Assembly (NCBI GenBank): GCA_937951675.1 | Contig: CALFBI010000020.1 | Span: 1-62,797 of the forward strand | Direction: 5' to 3' | Length of the DNA stretch: 62,797 bases | Source: an uncultured Verrucomicrobiales bacterium | Lineage (GTDB): Bacteria > Verrucomicrobiota > Verrucomicrobiia > Verrucomicrobiales > Akkermansiaceae | Shown: in pieces, positions 1-6,451 of the stretch | Numbering within the stretch: the stretch's first letter is position 1 | Layout: each line of letters starts with the position of its first letter | Translations under genes and position numbers: made by a program | The notes under the pieces: generated by a model | What the model saw: only the letters and a program-made list of their open reading frames with translations | Databases searched by the model: none | Told to the model about the DNA's origin: nothing

Positions 1-9
1 AGTAGCTAG

Positions 10-88
10 CCCCTGACCCGCTCTATAGGCTAGATCTATGATCATTTAGCCCTTGAGTTTTCCAGCAAAGTTTTTCCTTGGTCAGGGG
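10..88. repeat. Inverted repeat at left edge, possible attC fragment
   Basis: A perfect 9-base inverted repeat, CCCCTGACC at 10-18 and GGTCAGGGG at 80-88, encloses a 61-base loop. The right arm is followed by GTTGAT at 96-101, and the first gene starts about 20 bases further on. The arrangement (long palindrome, GTT, gene start) resembles the better attC-like sites at 1305-1426 and 1913-2034. The outer left arm would lie before base 1, so this cannot be confirmed. It may be a chance palindrome. Confidence 0.3.
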
Positions 89-116
89 TGATTATGTTGA
101 TATTTTCATTTATAGA

Positions 117-524
117 ATGATGTTCTTCGCCCAAACTACCACTAGCTATTCAGTTCCCATTAGCGATTATTTAGGTGGTTTTCAGGCCGTAGCACTTTCG
201 TTTTCAATGATTTACAGCATTGTTTTTTGTGTGCTGGCGATTAAGCGTGCGTGCTTCAAGGCTTTAGTTACGCCATTTCTTTTAGCTTTCTCGATCAGCA
301 CTTGGCTCATCGGCCTTTTATTTTTACGAAGCGGTTCCGGGAAGCATTCGATGATCACGCTGAATGTAGAGATGGATCCCTACGTTGACCAGGTGAACAC
401 ACAAGTGCTTTATACGTCATTGGGTCTTATCCTACAGCTGCTATCTATAAATACAGGTTTGGTATTCTTTAGCTTCCTGATCGTATGCTGGCGTGTCAGA
501 CGTCAAAAAGACGGACAAGAGTGA
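117..524 (+). CDS. Small multi-pass membrane protein, unknown function
   Basis: A 135-residue protein if it starts at the first of two adjacent ATG codons (117 and 120). The frame stays open back to a TTG at 78, but the ATG codons are more likely. Three hydrophobic stretches are visible: one near the N-terminus (SMIYSIVFCVLAI), one in the middle (FLLAFSISTWLIGLLF) and one at the C-terminus (LVFFSFLIVCW). A polar loop (NVEMDPYVDQVNTQ) lies between the last two, and the tail is basic and charged. I do not recognise a family. It is the first of a run of small plus-strand genes in what looks like a cassette array, and may have been acquired as a cassette. Confidence 0.6.
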   Translation: MMFFAQTTTSYSVPISDYLGGFQAVALSFSMIYSIVFCVLAIKRACFKALVTPFLLAFSISTWLIGLLFLRSGSGKHSMITLNVEMDPYVDQVNTQVLYTSLGLILQLLSINTGLVFFSFLIVCWRVRRQKDGQE

Positions 525-741
525 TCTAGATTTGTTGGGATTGATTGTTTTTGGAAAGCGAAAAGTTAAGACATCTTAAATTAAAAAGGGCCTTGCGATA
601 TCCGGGTTTTATCTTTTATAACTTGATGGATGTTAAACAAAAGAGAGATTTTAGATTCTAGTCCTTCCCAAGTAATATCCGAAACGAATATCACTCCTTC
701 ATTCCTATAATAAGACTGTTCGCTAAAATTTCTAAAAATCA

Positions 742-1248
742 ATGACCTCTCACTTAATTAGAATTACAAAGGCTATTGCAGCTTTAACGATTTTGTTGTT
801 TTTTTCATCTTGTTCTTTGCCCCCTCTTTTTGTCGAGCAGGGTGTTAATCCTAGTTCAAATCGAACTGTCACTATCAAACGATCCTTAAACATACATAAA
901 GGATTTACTGCGAGAAGAATGTATATTTCGAAGATTGACGGAGCTCCGGCTCAAGAATCCAAGGAATATAAATTAGCACCTGGTAAACGAAAATTGGAAG
1001 TCGGCGCCCAAGTTGGAGGTATGCATGCAAGTGGTGTCTTAGTTTCTGCCAATCTCTCCCCCGGTAAGACCTATAGACTTAACCCTTCAATTGGTCCGAT
1101 TACTAGGGAAGGCATGGAGTATGTTGCGCCATTTGTTCCCACCATTATTGATGAGGCGAATGGTCAGGTGATTCATTTGAAAATATTAAATCCAGATGGA
1201 AAGCAAAGCTCTGTGCGACAGGTTTTACCAGCGCTTATGATGCCATAA
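742..1248 (+). CDS. Putative lipoprotein, cassette-type gene
   Basis: A 168-residue protein with a lipoprotein signal: a basic N-terminus (MTSHLIRITK), a hydrophobic core (AIAALTILLFF) and the lipobox SSC near residue 24, so it is predicted to be a membrane-anchored periplasmic or outer-membrane lipoprotein. The mature part contains an ISKIDGAP motif, then LAPGKRKLEV and LSPGKTYRLN. The next gene (1433-1903) carries the equivalents RIDGETP, LSPGTRTLEF and AGESYTAH in the same order, so the two appear to be divergent members of one family. No Shine-Dalgarno precedes the ATG. An attC-like palindrome starts 57 bases after the stop. Function unknown. Confidence 0.7.
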   Translation: MTSHLIRITKAIAALTILLFFSSCSLPPLFVEQGVNPSSNRTVTIKRSLNIHKGFTARRMYISKIDGAPAQESKEYKLAPGKRKLEVGAQVGGMHASGVLVSANLSPGKTYRLNPSIGPITREGMEYVAPFVPTIIDEANGQVIHLKILNPDGKQSSVRQVLPALMMP

Positions 1249-1304
1249 TATAGTGTTTCGACTCATGGGTATCACTGGACTAGTTACTGGTTGTCGCAGC
1301 GATG

Positions 1305-1426
1305 CGAACAAGGTGCTGCTGAGCAATCCGCTACCGCCGAGTAGTTGAATTTTATGAATACTAGAACCTTTAACCCCTTCGTCGAGCTGGCGCCGCCTGT
1401 AGCGGATGCCAGAGCATAGACGTTCG
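1305..1426 (+). repeat. attC-like palindromic site A
   Basis: A 122-base imperfect palindrome. CGAAC at 1305-1309 pairs with GTTCG at 1422-1426, TGCT at 1314-1317 with AGCA at 1413-1416, and ATCCGC at 1326-1331 with GCGGAT at 1402-1407. This nested, interrupted pairing is the architecture of integron attC sites (R''/R' outer core, L''/L' inner box, variable centre). The outer core CGAAC departs from the usual RYYYAAC consensus. The site shares its first 24 bases and its centre with site B, and sits between the stop of one small gene and the start of the next, which begins 11 bases after the GTT. Confidence 0.65.
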
Positions 1427-1432
1427 ATATAA

Positions 1433-1903
1433 ATGAAATCTATCCCAGCTCTCTTCCTGACAATAATGCCACTTTTACTGGTTTAGTGTGGATTGATTCC
1501 AGGGACTCACGTTGCTCCTAGAGAAGACGCTCCTCACGCAAAAATCTATGCAGATGGTGAACCATCTCTTGTGAGAATTGATGGAGAAACCCCACGTCTT
1601 AGGTCAGGAAACAAAGTTATTACTAGGCTTTCTCCTGGGACTCGGACTCTGGAGTTTTACGACAGAGTGACCGATGCGAAAACTCTTGGTGAATTGCGCA
1701 CTAAACAAGGTTTGGAAATGAGAGTAAGGGCTTTCTTAACTTTTCAAGCTAAGGCAGGAGAATCATACACTGCGCACATGAAAATAGCTTTGGATAAGTA
1801 TGATTTTTGGTTGACAGATAGGAGTGGGAAAATAGTGAAGAAAGTTTCTGCAAAACCATATTTTGTTGAGAACTACTATCTTAGAAATACTGTTATCTAC
1901 TGA
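1433..1903 (+). pseudogene. Lipoprotein gene with amber stop in its lipobox
   Basis: Reading from the ATG at 1433 gives a basic start (MKS), a hydrophobic core (IPALFLTIMPLLLV), a TAG stop at 1484-1486 and then, in the same frame, Cys-Gly and a 138-codon open frame to the TGA at 1901-1903. The stop sits exactly at the -1 position of a lipobox (LLV-stop-C), where Ser, Ala or Gly is expected; a TCG serine codon differs from TAG by one base. Without the stop this would be a 156-residue lipoprotein. The mature part (RIDGETP, LSPGTRTLEF) resembles the lipoprotein at 742-1248. The open frame beginning at TTG 1493 would lack any export signal, so it is probably not functional. The ATG lies 11 bases after the GTT of attC-like site A. 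Confidence 0.75.
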
Positions 1904-1912
1904 ATCAATTAT

Positions 1913-2034
1913 CGAACAAGGCGTCGCACCACAATCCACTTCCCGCTGAGTAGTTTAGTTTTATGATTTTTAGAACCCTAACCCCTTTGTCGAACCGGCG
2001 CTCCCGGCAGGCGGTGACTGCGCTTCGCGCGTTC
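1913..2034 (+). repeat. attC-like palindromic site B
   Basis: A second 122-base element, the same length as site A. The left end reads CGAACAAGGCGTCGCACC and the right end GGTGACTGCGCTTCGCGCGT then TC, with CACC/GGTG, GCG/CGC and GAAC/GTTC able to pair. The first 24 bases (GAACAAGG...CAATCC) and the centre (TTTTATGA, TAGAACC, AACCCCTT, GTCGA, GGCGC) match site A closely. It begins 9 bases after the stop of the lipoprotein pseudogene. The next gene starts 11 bases after its GTT, exactly as at site A. The repeated length, sequence and spacing support a genuine recombination site. Confidence 0.65.
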
Positions 2035-2041
2035 CTAAAAG

Positions 2042-2530
2042 ATGCCAAGACCAAGTCTAAACCTGTCGTTTCGACTCATAGCAATCGTAATATGCCTATT
2101 TGCCATTCTTCCACTGACTCTTGGTGGCTGGGGATATTTACGCACATCCGATTTCATAGCAGAAGCTTCATCTGCACAAGGTGAAGTAATTGATTTAATT
2201 GAGAATAACGGGTCTGAAGGTGGATCAACTTATGCTCCACGCATTAGGTTCACCGAAAGTTCAGGGAGAGTAATTGAAGCTACCAGTTCTACTTCCAGCT
2301 CGCCACCTAAGTATCAGCCTGGCGACGTTATTAAGATACTTTATGACCCTAATACGCCACAGGATGTCCGAACTACTGATTGGTTTTCATTATGGGGTCT
2401 AGCAACAATAGGATTATCAATTGGAGGATTTACTATATTGTTTACATTGGCTGTTGCATTTTTAGGACCATTGATTCTAAGAGGCTTCAGAACAAAAAAT
2501 GGAGAACAAAGCGTCGTTCCCAATCCATGA
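2042..2530 (+). CDS. DUF3592-type membrane protein in a cassette
   Basis: A 162-residue protein of the DUF3592 pattern: an N-terminal membrane segment (LIAIVICLFAILPLTLGGWGYL), an extracytoplasmic beta-rich domain (GEVIDLIENN... YAPRIRFTESSGRVIEATSS... YQPGDVIKILYDPNTPQDVRT), then a second hydrophobic region (LATIGLSIGGFTILFTLAVAFLGPLIL). The phrase PGDVIKILYDPNTPQDVR is the family hallmark. The role of DUF3592 proteins is unknown. The ATG lies 11 bases downstream of attC-like site B, and the last codons (GEQSVVPNP) are written in what seems to be the left arm of a third site. A second, non-cassette DUF3592 gene is at 25786-26304. Confidence 0.8.
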   Translation: MPRPSLNLSFRLIAIVICLFAILPLTLGGWGYLRTSDFIAEASSAQGEVIDLIENNGSEGGSTYAPRIRFTESSGRVIEATSSTSSSPPKYQPGDVIKILYDPNTPQDVRTTDWFSLWGLATIGLSIGGFTILFTLAVAFLGPLILRGFRTKNGEQSVVPNP

Positions 2531-2615
2531 CCAGTCCTTGAGTTTGTTGGGAATGTGTGTAGTTTGTGAGTGTCTTTCCGTTTCGGGATGATCAGCCGCA
2601 TAATGACGGTTAGGC
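2503..2615 (+). repeat. Possible attC-like site C, overlapping a gene end
   Basis: The last codons of the DUF3592 gene read GAACAAAGCGTCGTTCC followed by CAATCC, matching the left ends of sites A and B (GAACAA, G, G at fixed positions and CAATCC after about 17 bases). About 100 bases downstream, GGGAT and AGCCGC precede GGTTAGGC at 2608-2615, so AAC/GTT, GC/GC and ATCC/GGAT can pair, and TTAGGC fits the TTRRRY core consensus. The centre does not match sites A and B. The following gene starts 71 bases later rather than 11. It is weaker than the first two sites. Confidence 0.4.
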
Positions 2616-2679
2616 CTGATTCTTAAACAAAGACCGCCCATGCTTAAGGGATGTCTATGCTGACACGTCCATAAAAAAT

Positions 2680-3162
2680 ATGAAATCTAAATCTATTCTA
2701 CTCACAATACTCTCATCACTCATTTTATCACCTACGTTATTAGCAGAGCAACAGCAAATTGATGCCACTATTGAGGTGACAGAAGAATCGTATAGCGATA
2801 TTTACAAAGCAGTATGGTTAGACCCAAACAAGGGAACTATTCATAAACTCACAGAGCGAAGTGAAAAACCTCCTGTGAAAGGGGCTATGATTTGGATAGA
2901 ACCAAATGACCCTGAGTTTTCAGTGAGTCCTAATATGAAAGACGTTAACATCTATCATATTGGAGAAGGAGAAGCTGTTTTTAAATCTGCAAATGATCAT
3001 GCTGATATCGAAGGTATGAAGAGGGTGAAAAAGTCTTTGCTAAAGAGCGGTAAGAAGCCTGTATTCATCATAAAAACAGCAATGGGGAAATCTGCTATTA
3101 TGATCGAGCACAGTTCGGAAGATCACTTTAAGTTTAGGTGGAGAAAATTAGCTTCTGAATAA
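2680..3162 (+). CDS. Secreted protein, unknown function
   Basis: A 160-residue protein with a clear Sec signal peptide (MKSKSILLTILSSLILSPTLLAEQQQ, cleavage expected after LLA). The mature part is soluble and charged (DIYKAVWLDPNKGTIHKL, KGAMIWIEPNDPEF, KSGKKPVFIIKTAMGKSAIMIEH). No transmembrane segment follows the signal and no family is recognised. No Shine-Dalgarno is present (ATAAAAAAT precedes the ATG). It follows the possible third attC-like site and may be another cassette gene. Confidence 0.6.
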   Translation: MKSKSILLTILSSLILSPTLLAEQQQIDATIEVTEESYSDIYKAVWLDPNKGTIHKLTERSEKPPVKGAMIWIEPNDPEFSVSPNMKDVNIYHIGEGEAVFKSANDHADIEGMKRVKKSLLKSGKKPVFIIKTAMGKSAIMIEHSSEDHFKFRWRKLASE

Positions 3163-3315
3163 CCAACGAAGAAAGTCTATTGAGTAGACAATATGAGCCA
3201 TACAATCTCCTACAAAGCGCTTTAATCGTGATAGATAAAATTGTATCACAAGTCATATCACCACGGTGCCTTTTTAACGAAGTTCAATAACCTCAAAACG
3301 TTCGTCAAAGCTTAC

Positions 3316-3358
3316 CCTCCCGCAATCCGCAACGGATAGGAGGACTTTGGGTTTTTTT
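3316..3358 (+). terminator. Possible intrinsic terminator
   Basis: CCTCC (3316-3320) and ATCCG (3325-3329) pair with CGGAT (3333-3337) and GGAGG (3339-3343). A run of seven T follows at 3352-3358, eight bases after the stem. The rest of 3163-3383 contains no open frame or homology that I can see, apart from a short GTGATA/TATCAC hairpin near 3228-3249. Confidence 0.4.
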
Positions 3359-3383
3359 CTGAAGGTCGTTTCAAAGTTAGTGA

Positions 3384-3890
3384 TTTGAGGAGAGGGAGAC
3401 TGCGTTTATTCGTGAGCGTAGTAGCTTTTACCTAGCATCTGTTTCCCCGACAGGATGGCCTTACGTTCAACACCGAGGAGGCCCGAAAGGCTTTCTAAAG
3501 ATCTTGGGACTCAGTCATCTTGGTTTTGGTGATTATTGAGGTAATCGCCAATTTGTAACGATGGGACACGCGACTCAGAATAATAAAGTGGCGCTCATTC
3601 TAATGGACTATGAAAATGGAGCTAGGCTGAAGCTGCTTGGGCGATTAACGATGCTCCAAGTCGAGGAAGCCGAAGAGGCGCTTATTGCGCAGCTCGAAAC
3701 ACCTGATGAGGGTCGAGTCGAACGTGTCGCTACCATTGAGGTGGAGGCAATTGATTGGAATTGCCCTCAGTATATCCCGCGAATGGTTGATTATGGGCGT
3801 GTTGAGAAATTGGAAATGGAGAATGAAACATTGAGAGAAGAGCTTCGTCGAATAAAAGAAATCTCTCGCGCTTTAAAGGAAGGTGAATAA
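3384..3890 (+). pseudogene. Pyridoxamine 5'-phosphate oxidase family protein, nonsense-broken
   Basis: The frame from about 3384 reads FEERETAFIRERSSFYLASV, then SPTGWPYVQHRGGPKGFLKI and LGFGDY, a TGA at 3537-3539, and then GNRQFVTMGHATQNNKVALILMDY, RLKLLGR and EAIDWNCPQYIP. These are the conserved blocks, in order, of the FMN-binding pyridoxamine-phosphate-oxidase-like family. In relatives the stop position is Arg in an FRGNRQ motif; CGA to TGA is a single transition. The N-terminus is also missing or shifted: an in-frame TGA lies at 3381. Only the distal part after ATG 3561 is open, and it lacks half the flavin-binding barrel. It is probably an inactive remnant. Confidence 0.75.
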
Positions 3891-3914
3891 ACTTAACCAA
3901 GATTTTATTATCAG

Positions 3915-4178
3915 ATGCATTACTCAATCTTAATTCTTGCGTTCATCTGCGGAGGAGCGTGTTACTTTTTAGCGAAATCAAAAAAAAGAAGTCCTTGGGG
4001 CTGGTTCTTTTTAGGGTTCTTTTTAAATTTTATCCCTTTATTGATTTTAGCGATACTTCCTGATGGAGGGCTTGAGGACGAACTCTACGAGCTAAAGACG
4101 AGAATGAAGCTCCTTGAAAATGCTAAGAATCGGGAAGGCCTGCCAGAGGTTAAAGTTCAGGTAACAAAGAACGAGTAA
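3915..4178 (+). CDS. Small two-pass membrane protein
   Basis: An 87-residue protein: a first membrane segment (SILILAFICGGACYFLA), a basic turn (KSKKRSPWGW), a second segment (FFLGFFLNFIPLLILAIL), then a cytoplasmic tail with a short heptad-like helix (LEDELYELKTRMKLLENAKN). A basic-R-S-P-W-G-W turn followed by a second hydrophobic segment occurs in many small bacterial envelope proteins of unknown role. It lies 24 bases after the oxidase remnant with no palindrome between them. Confidence 0.6.
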   Translation: MHYSILILAFICGGACYFLAKSKKRSPWGWFFLGFFLNFIPLLILAILPDGGLEDELYELKTRMKLLENAKNREGLPEVKVQVTKNE

Positions 4179-4235
4179 GTGAAAGTTGAATGATTAACTG
4201 TAATACTGACATTTCCCAGCAACGGGTATTGATTG

Positions 4236-4310
4236 ATGATTTTGTTTGGGGTGATTGGGTTGGTAGGAGGCATTATTTTTCAATTTAGCCAACGTCCAAA
4301 ATCTTCGTAA
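4236..4310 (+). CDS. Possible 24-residue membrane peptide
   Basis: A short frame ATG 4236 to TAA 4308-4310 encodes a peptide beginning MILFGVIGLVGGIIFQFS and ending in a basic/polar tail (QRPKSS). It is a single hydrophobic helix with glycine spacing, 15 bases upstream of the DUF2007-like gene and on the same strand. No ribosome-binding site is seen, as for most genes here. It could be a small membrane protein co-transcribed with its neighbour, a leader peptide, or the end of a degraded gene. Confidence 0.3.
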   Translation: MILFGVIGLVGGIIFQFSQRPKSS

Positions 4311-4324
4311 AATAAAGAACCATT

Positions 4325-4645
4325 ATGAGAGAGTTATTTCGGGAGAGAGCTTTAACGACGGTTACCCATTACCAATTCCTTCTTCAGGCCGCTGGAATTG
4401 AGACTTTCATCAAGAATGAAAACGTTTCAGCGATGGAAGGTGTCGCGATTCCAGAATTTTTTCCGGCATTATGTGTGATTCATGATGATGACTATGAGGT
4501 GGCAGTCGAGTTGATTAAGAAAGAAATAGCACGCGCTGATAAAGCTTCGCTCACAGAGGTGACTTGTGGGGCCTGTGGGAATAAATCTCCATCCACATTT
4601 GACTTATGTTGGAACTGTCAGGTTGATTTAGCCGAGACGAAGTGA
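4325..4645 (+). CDS. DUF2007-like protein with zinc ribbon
   Basis: A 106-residue protein. The N-terminal part (LTTVTHYQFLLQAAGIETFIKNENVS... EFFPALCVIHDDDYEVAVELIKKE) matches the DUF2007 'putative signal transducing protein' pattern: a small alpha/beta fold in which an aggregated-looking address (FLLQAAGIETFIKNEN) is followed by a D-D-Y-E-V-A motif. The C-terminus adds a zinc ribbon with CGAC and CWNC pairs (residues about 82-100). No transmembrane segment. Function in the family is not established. Confidence 0.7.
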   Translation: MRELFRERALTTVTHYQFLLQAAGIETFIKNENVSAMEGVAIPEFFPALCVIHDDDYEVAVELIKKEIARADKASLTEVTCGACGNKSPSTFDLCWNCQVDLAETK

Positions 4646-4804
4646 GCCTAGTTAGGTGACGGCACAGGGCACTTAGAGTTGGGCTTTGGACAGAAAAGAG
4701 CGCGGCTCTTGGTGATGAGCAATTAGTCGATTTCCTCCATGGCCGAGTAGATTTAGCATGGTCTTTTTTATAGAAAAGAAGGAGAATTCATTTATATAGA
4801 TAAT

Positions 4805-5365
4805 ATGCGTGTGATTTTATTAATTTTTTTGAGTGGTGTCACGGCATTGGCGTCGCCCCTTGTCGAAAGTGCGAAGAAACAAATTGGGGTAACCACTCAG
4901 TATGACCCTTCCTATCAGTCTCTTGATTTCCCTAATGGCGATGTCGACCCTAAGGCGGGCGTATGCACCGATGTTATTATTCGAGCTTTGAGGGATGCTC
5001 ATCAATACGATCTACAGAGCAAAGTTCATTCTGACATGAAAAATCATTTCTCTCAATACCCCAAAATTTGGGGCCTCAAGAGGACTGATAGGAATATTGA
5101 TCACCGTCGAGTTCCTAATCTGAGAAAGTTTTTCTTGAGGCAGGGGTTCAGCTTAGGCATTCATGAAAAATCAAATGATGCTTTTCAAGCGGGAGATATT
5201 GTGACCTGTGTCGTCCCTCCCAATCAGCCTCATATCATGATTGTTTCAGATCGCAAAAATTCTACAGGAGTTCCTTACGTGATTCACAACATTGGCAGTG
5301 GAACGAGTGAAGATGACTGTTTACTTCAATATAAATTAACCGGGCATTATCGCTTCAGCAAATGA
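4805..5365 (+). CDS. Secreted DUF1287 (NlpC/P60-like) protein
   Basis: A 186-residue protein with a signal peptide (MRVILLIFLSGVTALASP). The mature protein begins LVESAKKQIGVTTQYDPSYQSLDFPNGDV and contains GVCTDVIIRALRDA, DIVTCVV, HIMIVSD and YVIHNIGSGT, the ordered hallmarks of the DUF1287 family (E. coli YijF-like), which belongs to the NlpC/P60 papain-like fold. The Cys in GVCTD and the His in PHIMIV are the expected catalytic pair. It is likely a periplasmic amidase or peptidase; the substrate is unknown. It ends the run of small accessory genes. AAGGAG lies about 20 bases upstream of ATG, too far to act as a normal ribosome-binding site. Confidence 0.85.
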   Translation: MRVILLIFLSGVTALASPLVESAKKQIGVTTQYDPSYQSLDFPNGDVDPKAGVCTDVIIRALRDAHQYDLQSKVHSDMKNHFSQYPKIWGLKRTDRNIDHRRVPNLRKFFLRQGFSLGIHEKSNDAFQAGDIVTCVVPPNQPHIMIVSDRKNSTGVPYVIHNIGSGTSEDDCLLQYKLTGHYRFSK

Positions 5366-5503
5366 ATTTGAGGGATTGAAATGAATCTGTGTTAAAATAG
5401 ATGAGTGAGTCTTCGATCAGCGAAATAAAATTTTGAAGTTTTCTCAAAAGGAGCGATCATTTCCAATGAAAAGTGAAATCACTCGATCACCACAAATTAT
5501 ATC

Positions 5504-6202
5504 ATGAAAAACACACAAAAACATCTATTCCAATTAGCGACTGTATTGGCATGCGCCTTTATGTCCTGTGCCCATGCACAGACTAGCGCCGAGCAGCAAA
5601 AAGCAATGACCCCCCAAGATGTCTTAGATGACCTCATGAGTGGTAATGAGCGGTTTGTGAAGAACCAATTAAAGTCAACGAGTGCTGATATTGTTAAAAG
5701 TCGCAAAGTGACGGCATTGGGCCAATACCCTAAAGCGGTGATTCTTTCATGTCTCGATTCGCGAGTTCCTGTAGAGCTCGTTTTTGATCAAGAAATCGGG
5801 GATGTTTTTGTCGGCAGAGTCGCCGGAAATATTGAAAATGAAGATCAACTTGGTTCGATGGAATTTGCGACAAAGCTCGCAGGGTCTAAATTAGTCATGG
5901 TCTTAGGACACAGCAATTGCGGAGCAGTGAAAGGTGCCTGTGATGGCGCTAAGTTAGAAAATCTAACGGCGCTTCTTGGTAAGATTCAACCCGCTGTCGA
6001 CGCTGTTAAAGACGTAGAAGGAGAGCGTAATTCTTCGAATAAAAAGTTCGTCGCGAGAGTTGTTGAAGAAAATGCGAGACAAACGGTGAAAGATATCCGT
6101 AAGAAAAGCAAAACCCTGGCGACACTGGAAAAAGAAGGGAAAATCAAGATCGTAGGAGCCGTTTATGATCTAGAAACTGGTAAGGTGCAACTTCTCGACT
6201 AA
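5504..6202 (+). CDS. Beta-class carbonic anhydrase, exported
   Basis: A 232-residue protein that interconverts CO2 and bicarbonate at a zinc centre. It has a signal peptide (hydrophobic to residue 24, cleavage after AHA), then the beta-class motifs CLDSR (C83, D85, R87) and GHSNCGAVKGA (H136, C139). C83, H136 and C139 are the predicted zinc ligands and D85/R87 the catalytic dyad. The family is usually cytosolic; the signal peptide places this one in the periplasm, as in a minority of Gram-negative homologues. A Cys in the signal region (FMSC) leaves a lipoprotein form possible. Two strong terminators follow. Confidence 0.9.
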   Translation: MKNTQKHLFQLATVLACAFMSCAHAQTSAEQQKAMTPQDVLDDLMSGNERFVKNQLKSTSADIVKSRKVTALGQYPKAVILSCLDSRVPVELVFDQEIGDVFVGRVAGNIENEDQLGSMEFATKLAGSKLVMVLGHSNCGAVKGACDGAKLENLTALLGKIQPAVDAVKDVEGERNSSNKKFVARVVEENARQTVKDIRKKSKTLATLEKEGKIKIVGAVYDLETGKVQLLD

Positions 6203-6255
6203 AAAGAGTTCAAGGGGGTTGAAATCAAATCCGATTTTGAACCTCTTTTAATTTT

Positions 6256-6295
6256 AAAAAACCTCCATGTGATTGATTTACATGGAGGTTTTTTT
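6256..6295 (+). terminator. Strong intrinsic terminator after carbonic anhydrase
   Basis: The 15-base stem AAAAAACCTCCATGT (6256-6270) pairs with ACATGGAGGTTTTTT (6280-6294) around a 9-base loop and ends in a T run. A weaker stem-loop (GAGTTCAA with TTGAACCTC) lies just upstream at about 6206-6248. The arrangement would work on both strands. Confidence 0.85.
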
Positions 6296-6308
6296 ATGGA
6301 GAGAGCTC

Positions 6309-6339
6309 CTCCTTAGCTTTTAAAAAACTAAGGAGTTTT
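6309..6339 (+). terminator. Second tandem terminator
   Basis: CTCCTTAG (6309-6316) pairs with CTAAGGAG (6328-6335) and is followed by TTTT. It lies 13 bases after the first terminator and insulates the heparinase-like gene from readthrough. Confidence 0.6.
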
Positions 6340-6451
6340 GTGTGCGGGAAAAGCTCATAAAAGTGATTGAAACAGAGAAGGTCATGCGGTCGTTGTGTAT
6401 TTGGGTGACTTTAAGTTGTAAGTTTTTTTTGAATTCTTAGTATTACTTTCT

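Noticed and set aside
1273-1356. Short frame with a lipobox-like GLVTGC just before attC-like site A
   Set aside because: It has only 27 codons and runs into the palindrome; the lipobox match is probably chance.
1484-1486. Amber readthrough or stop-codon reassignment
   Set aside because: The other broken gene uses TGA, and TAG and TGA end ordinary genes elsewhere in the window, so a changed genetic code does not fit.
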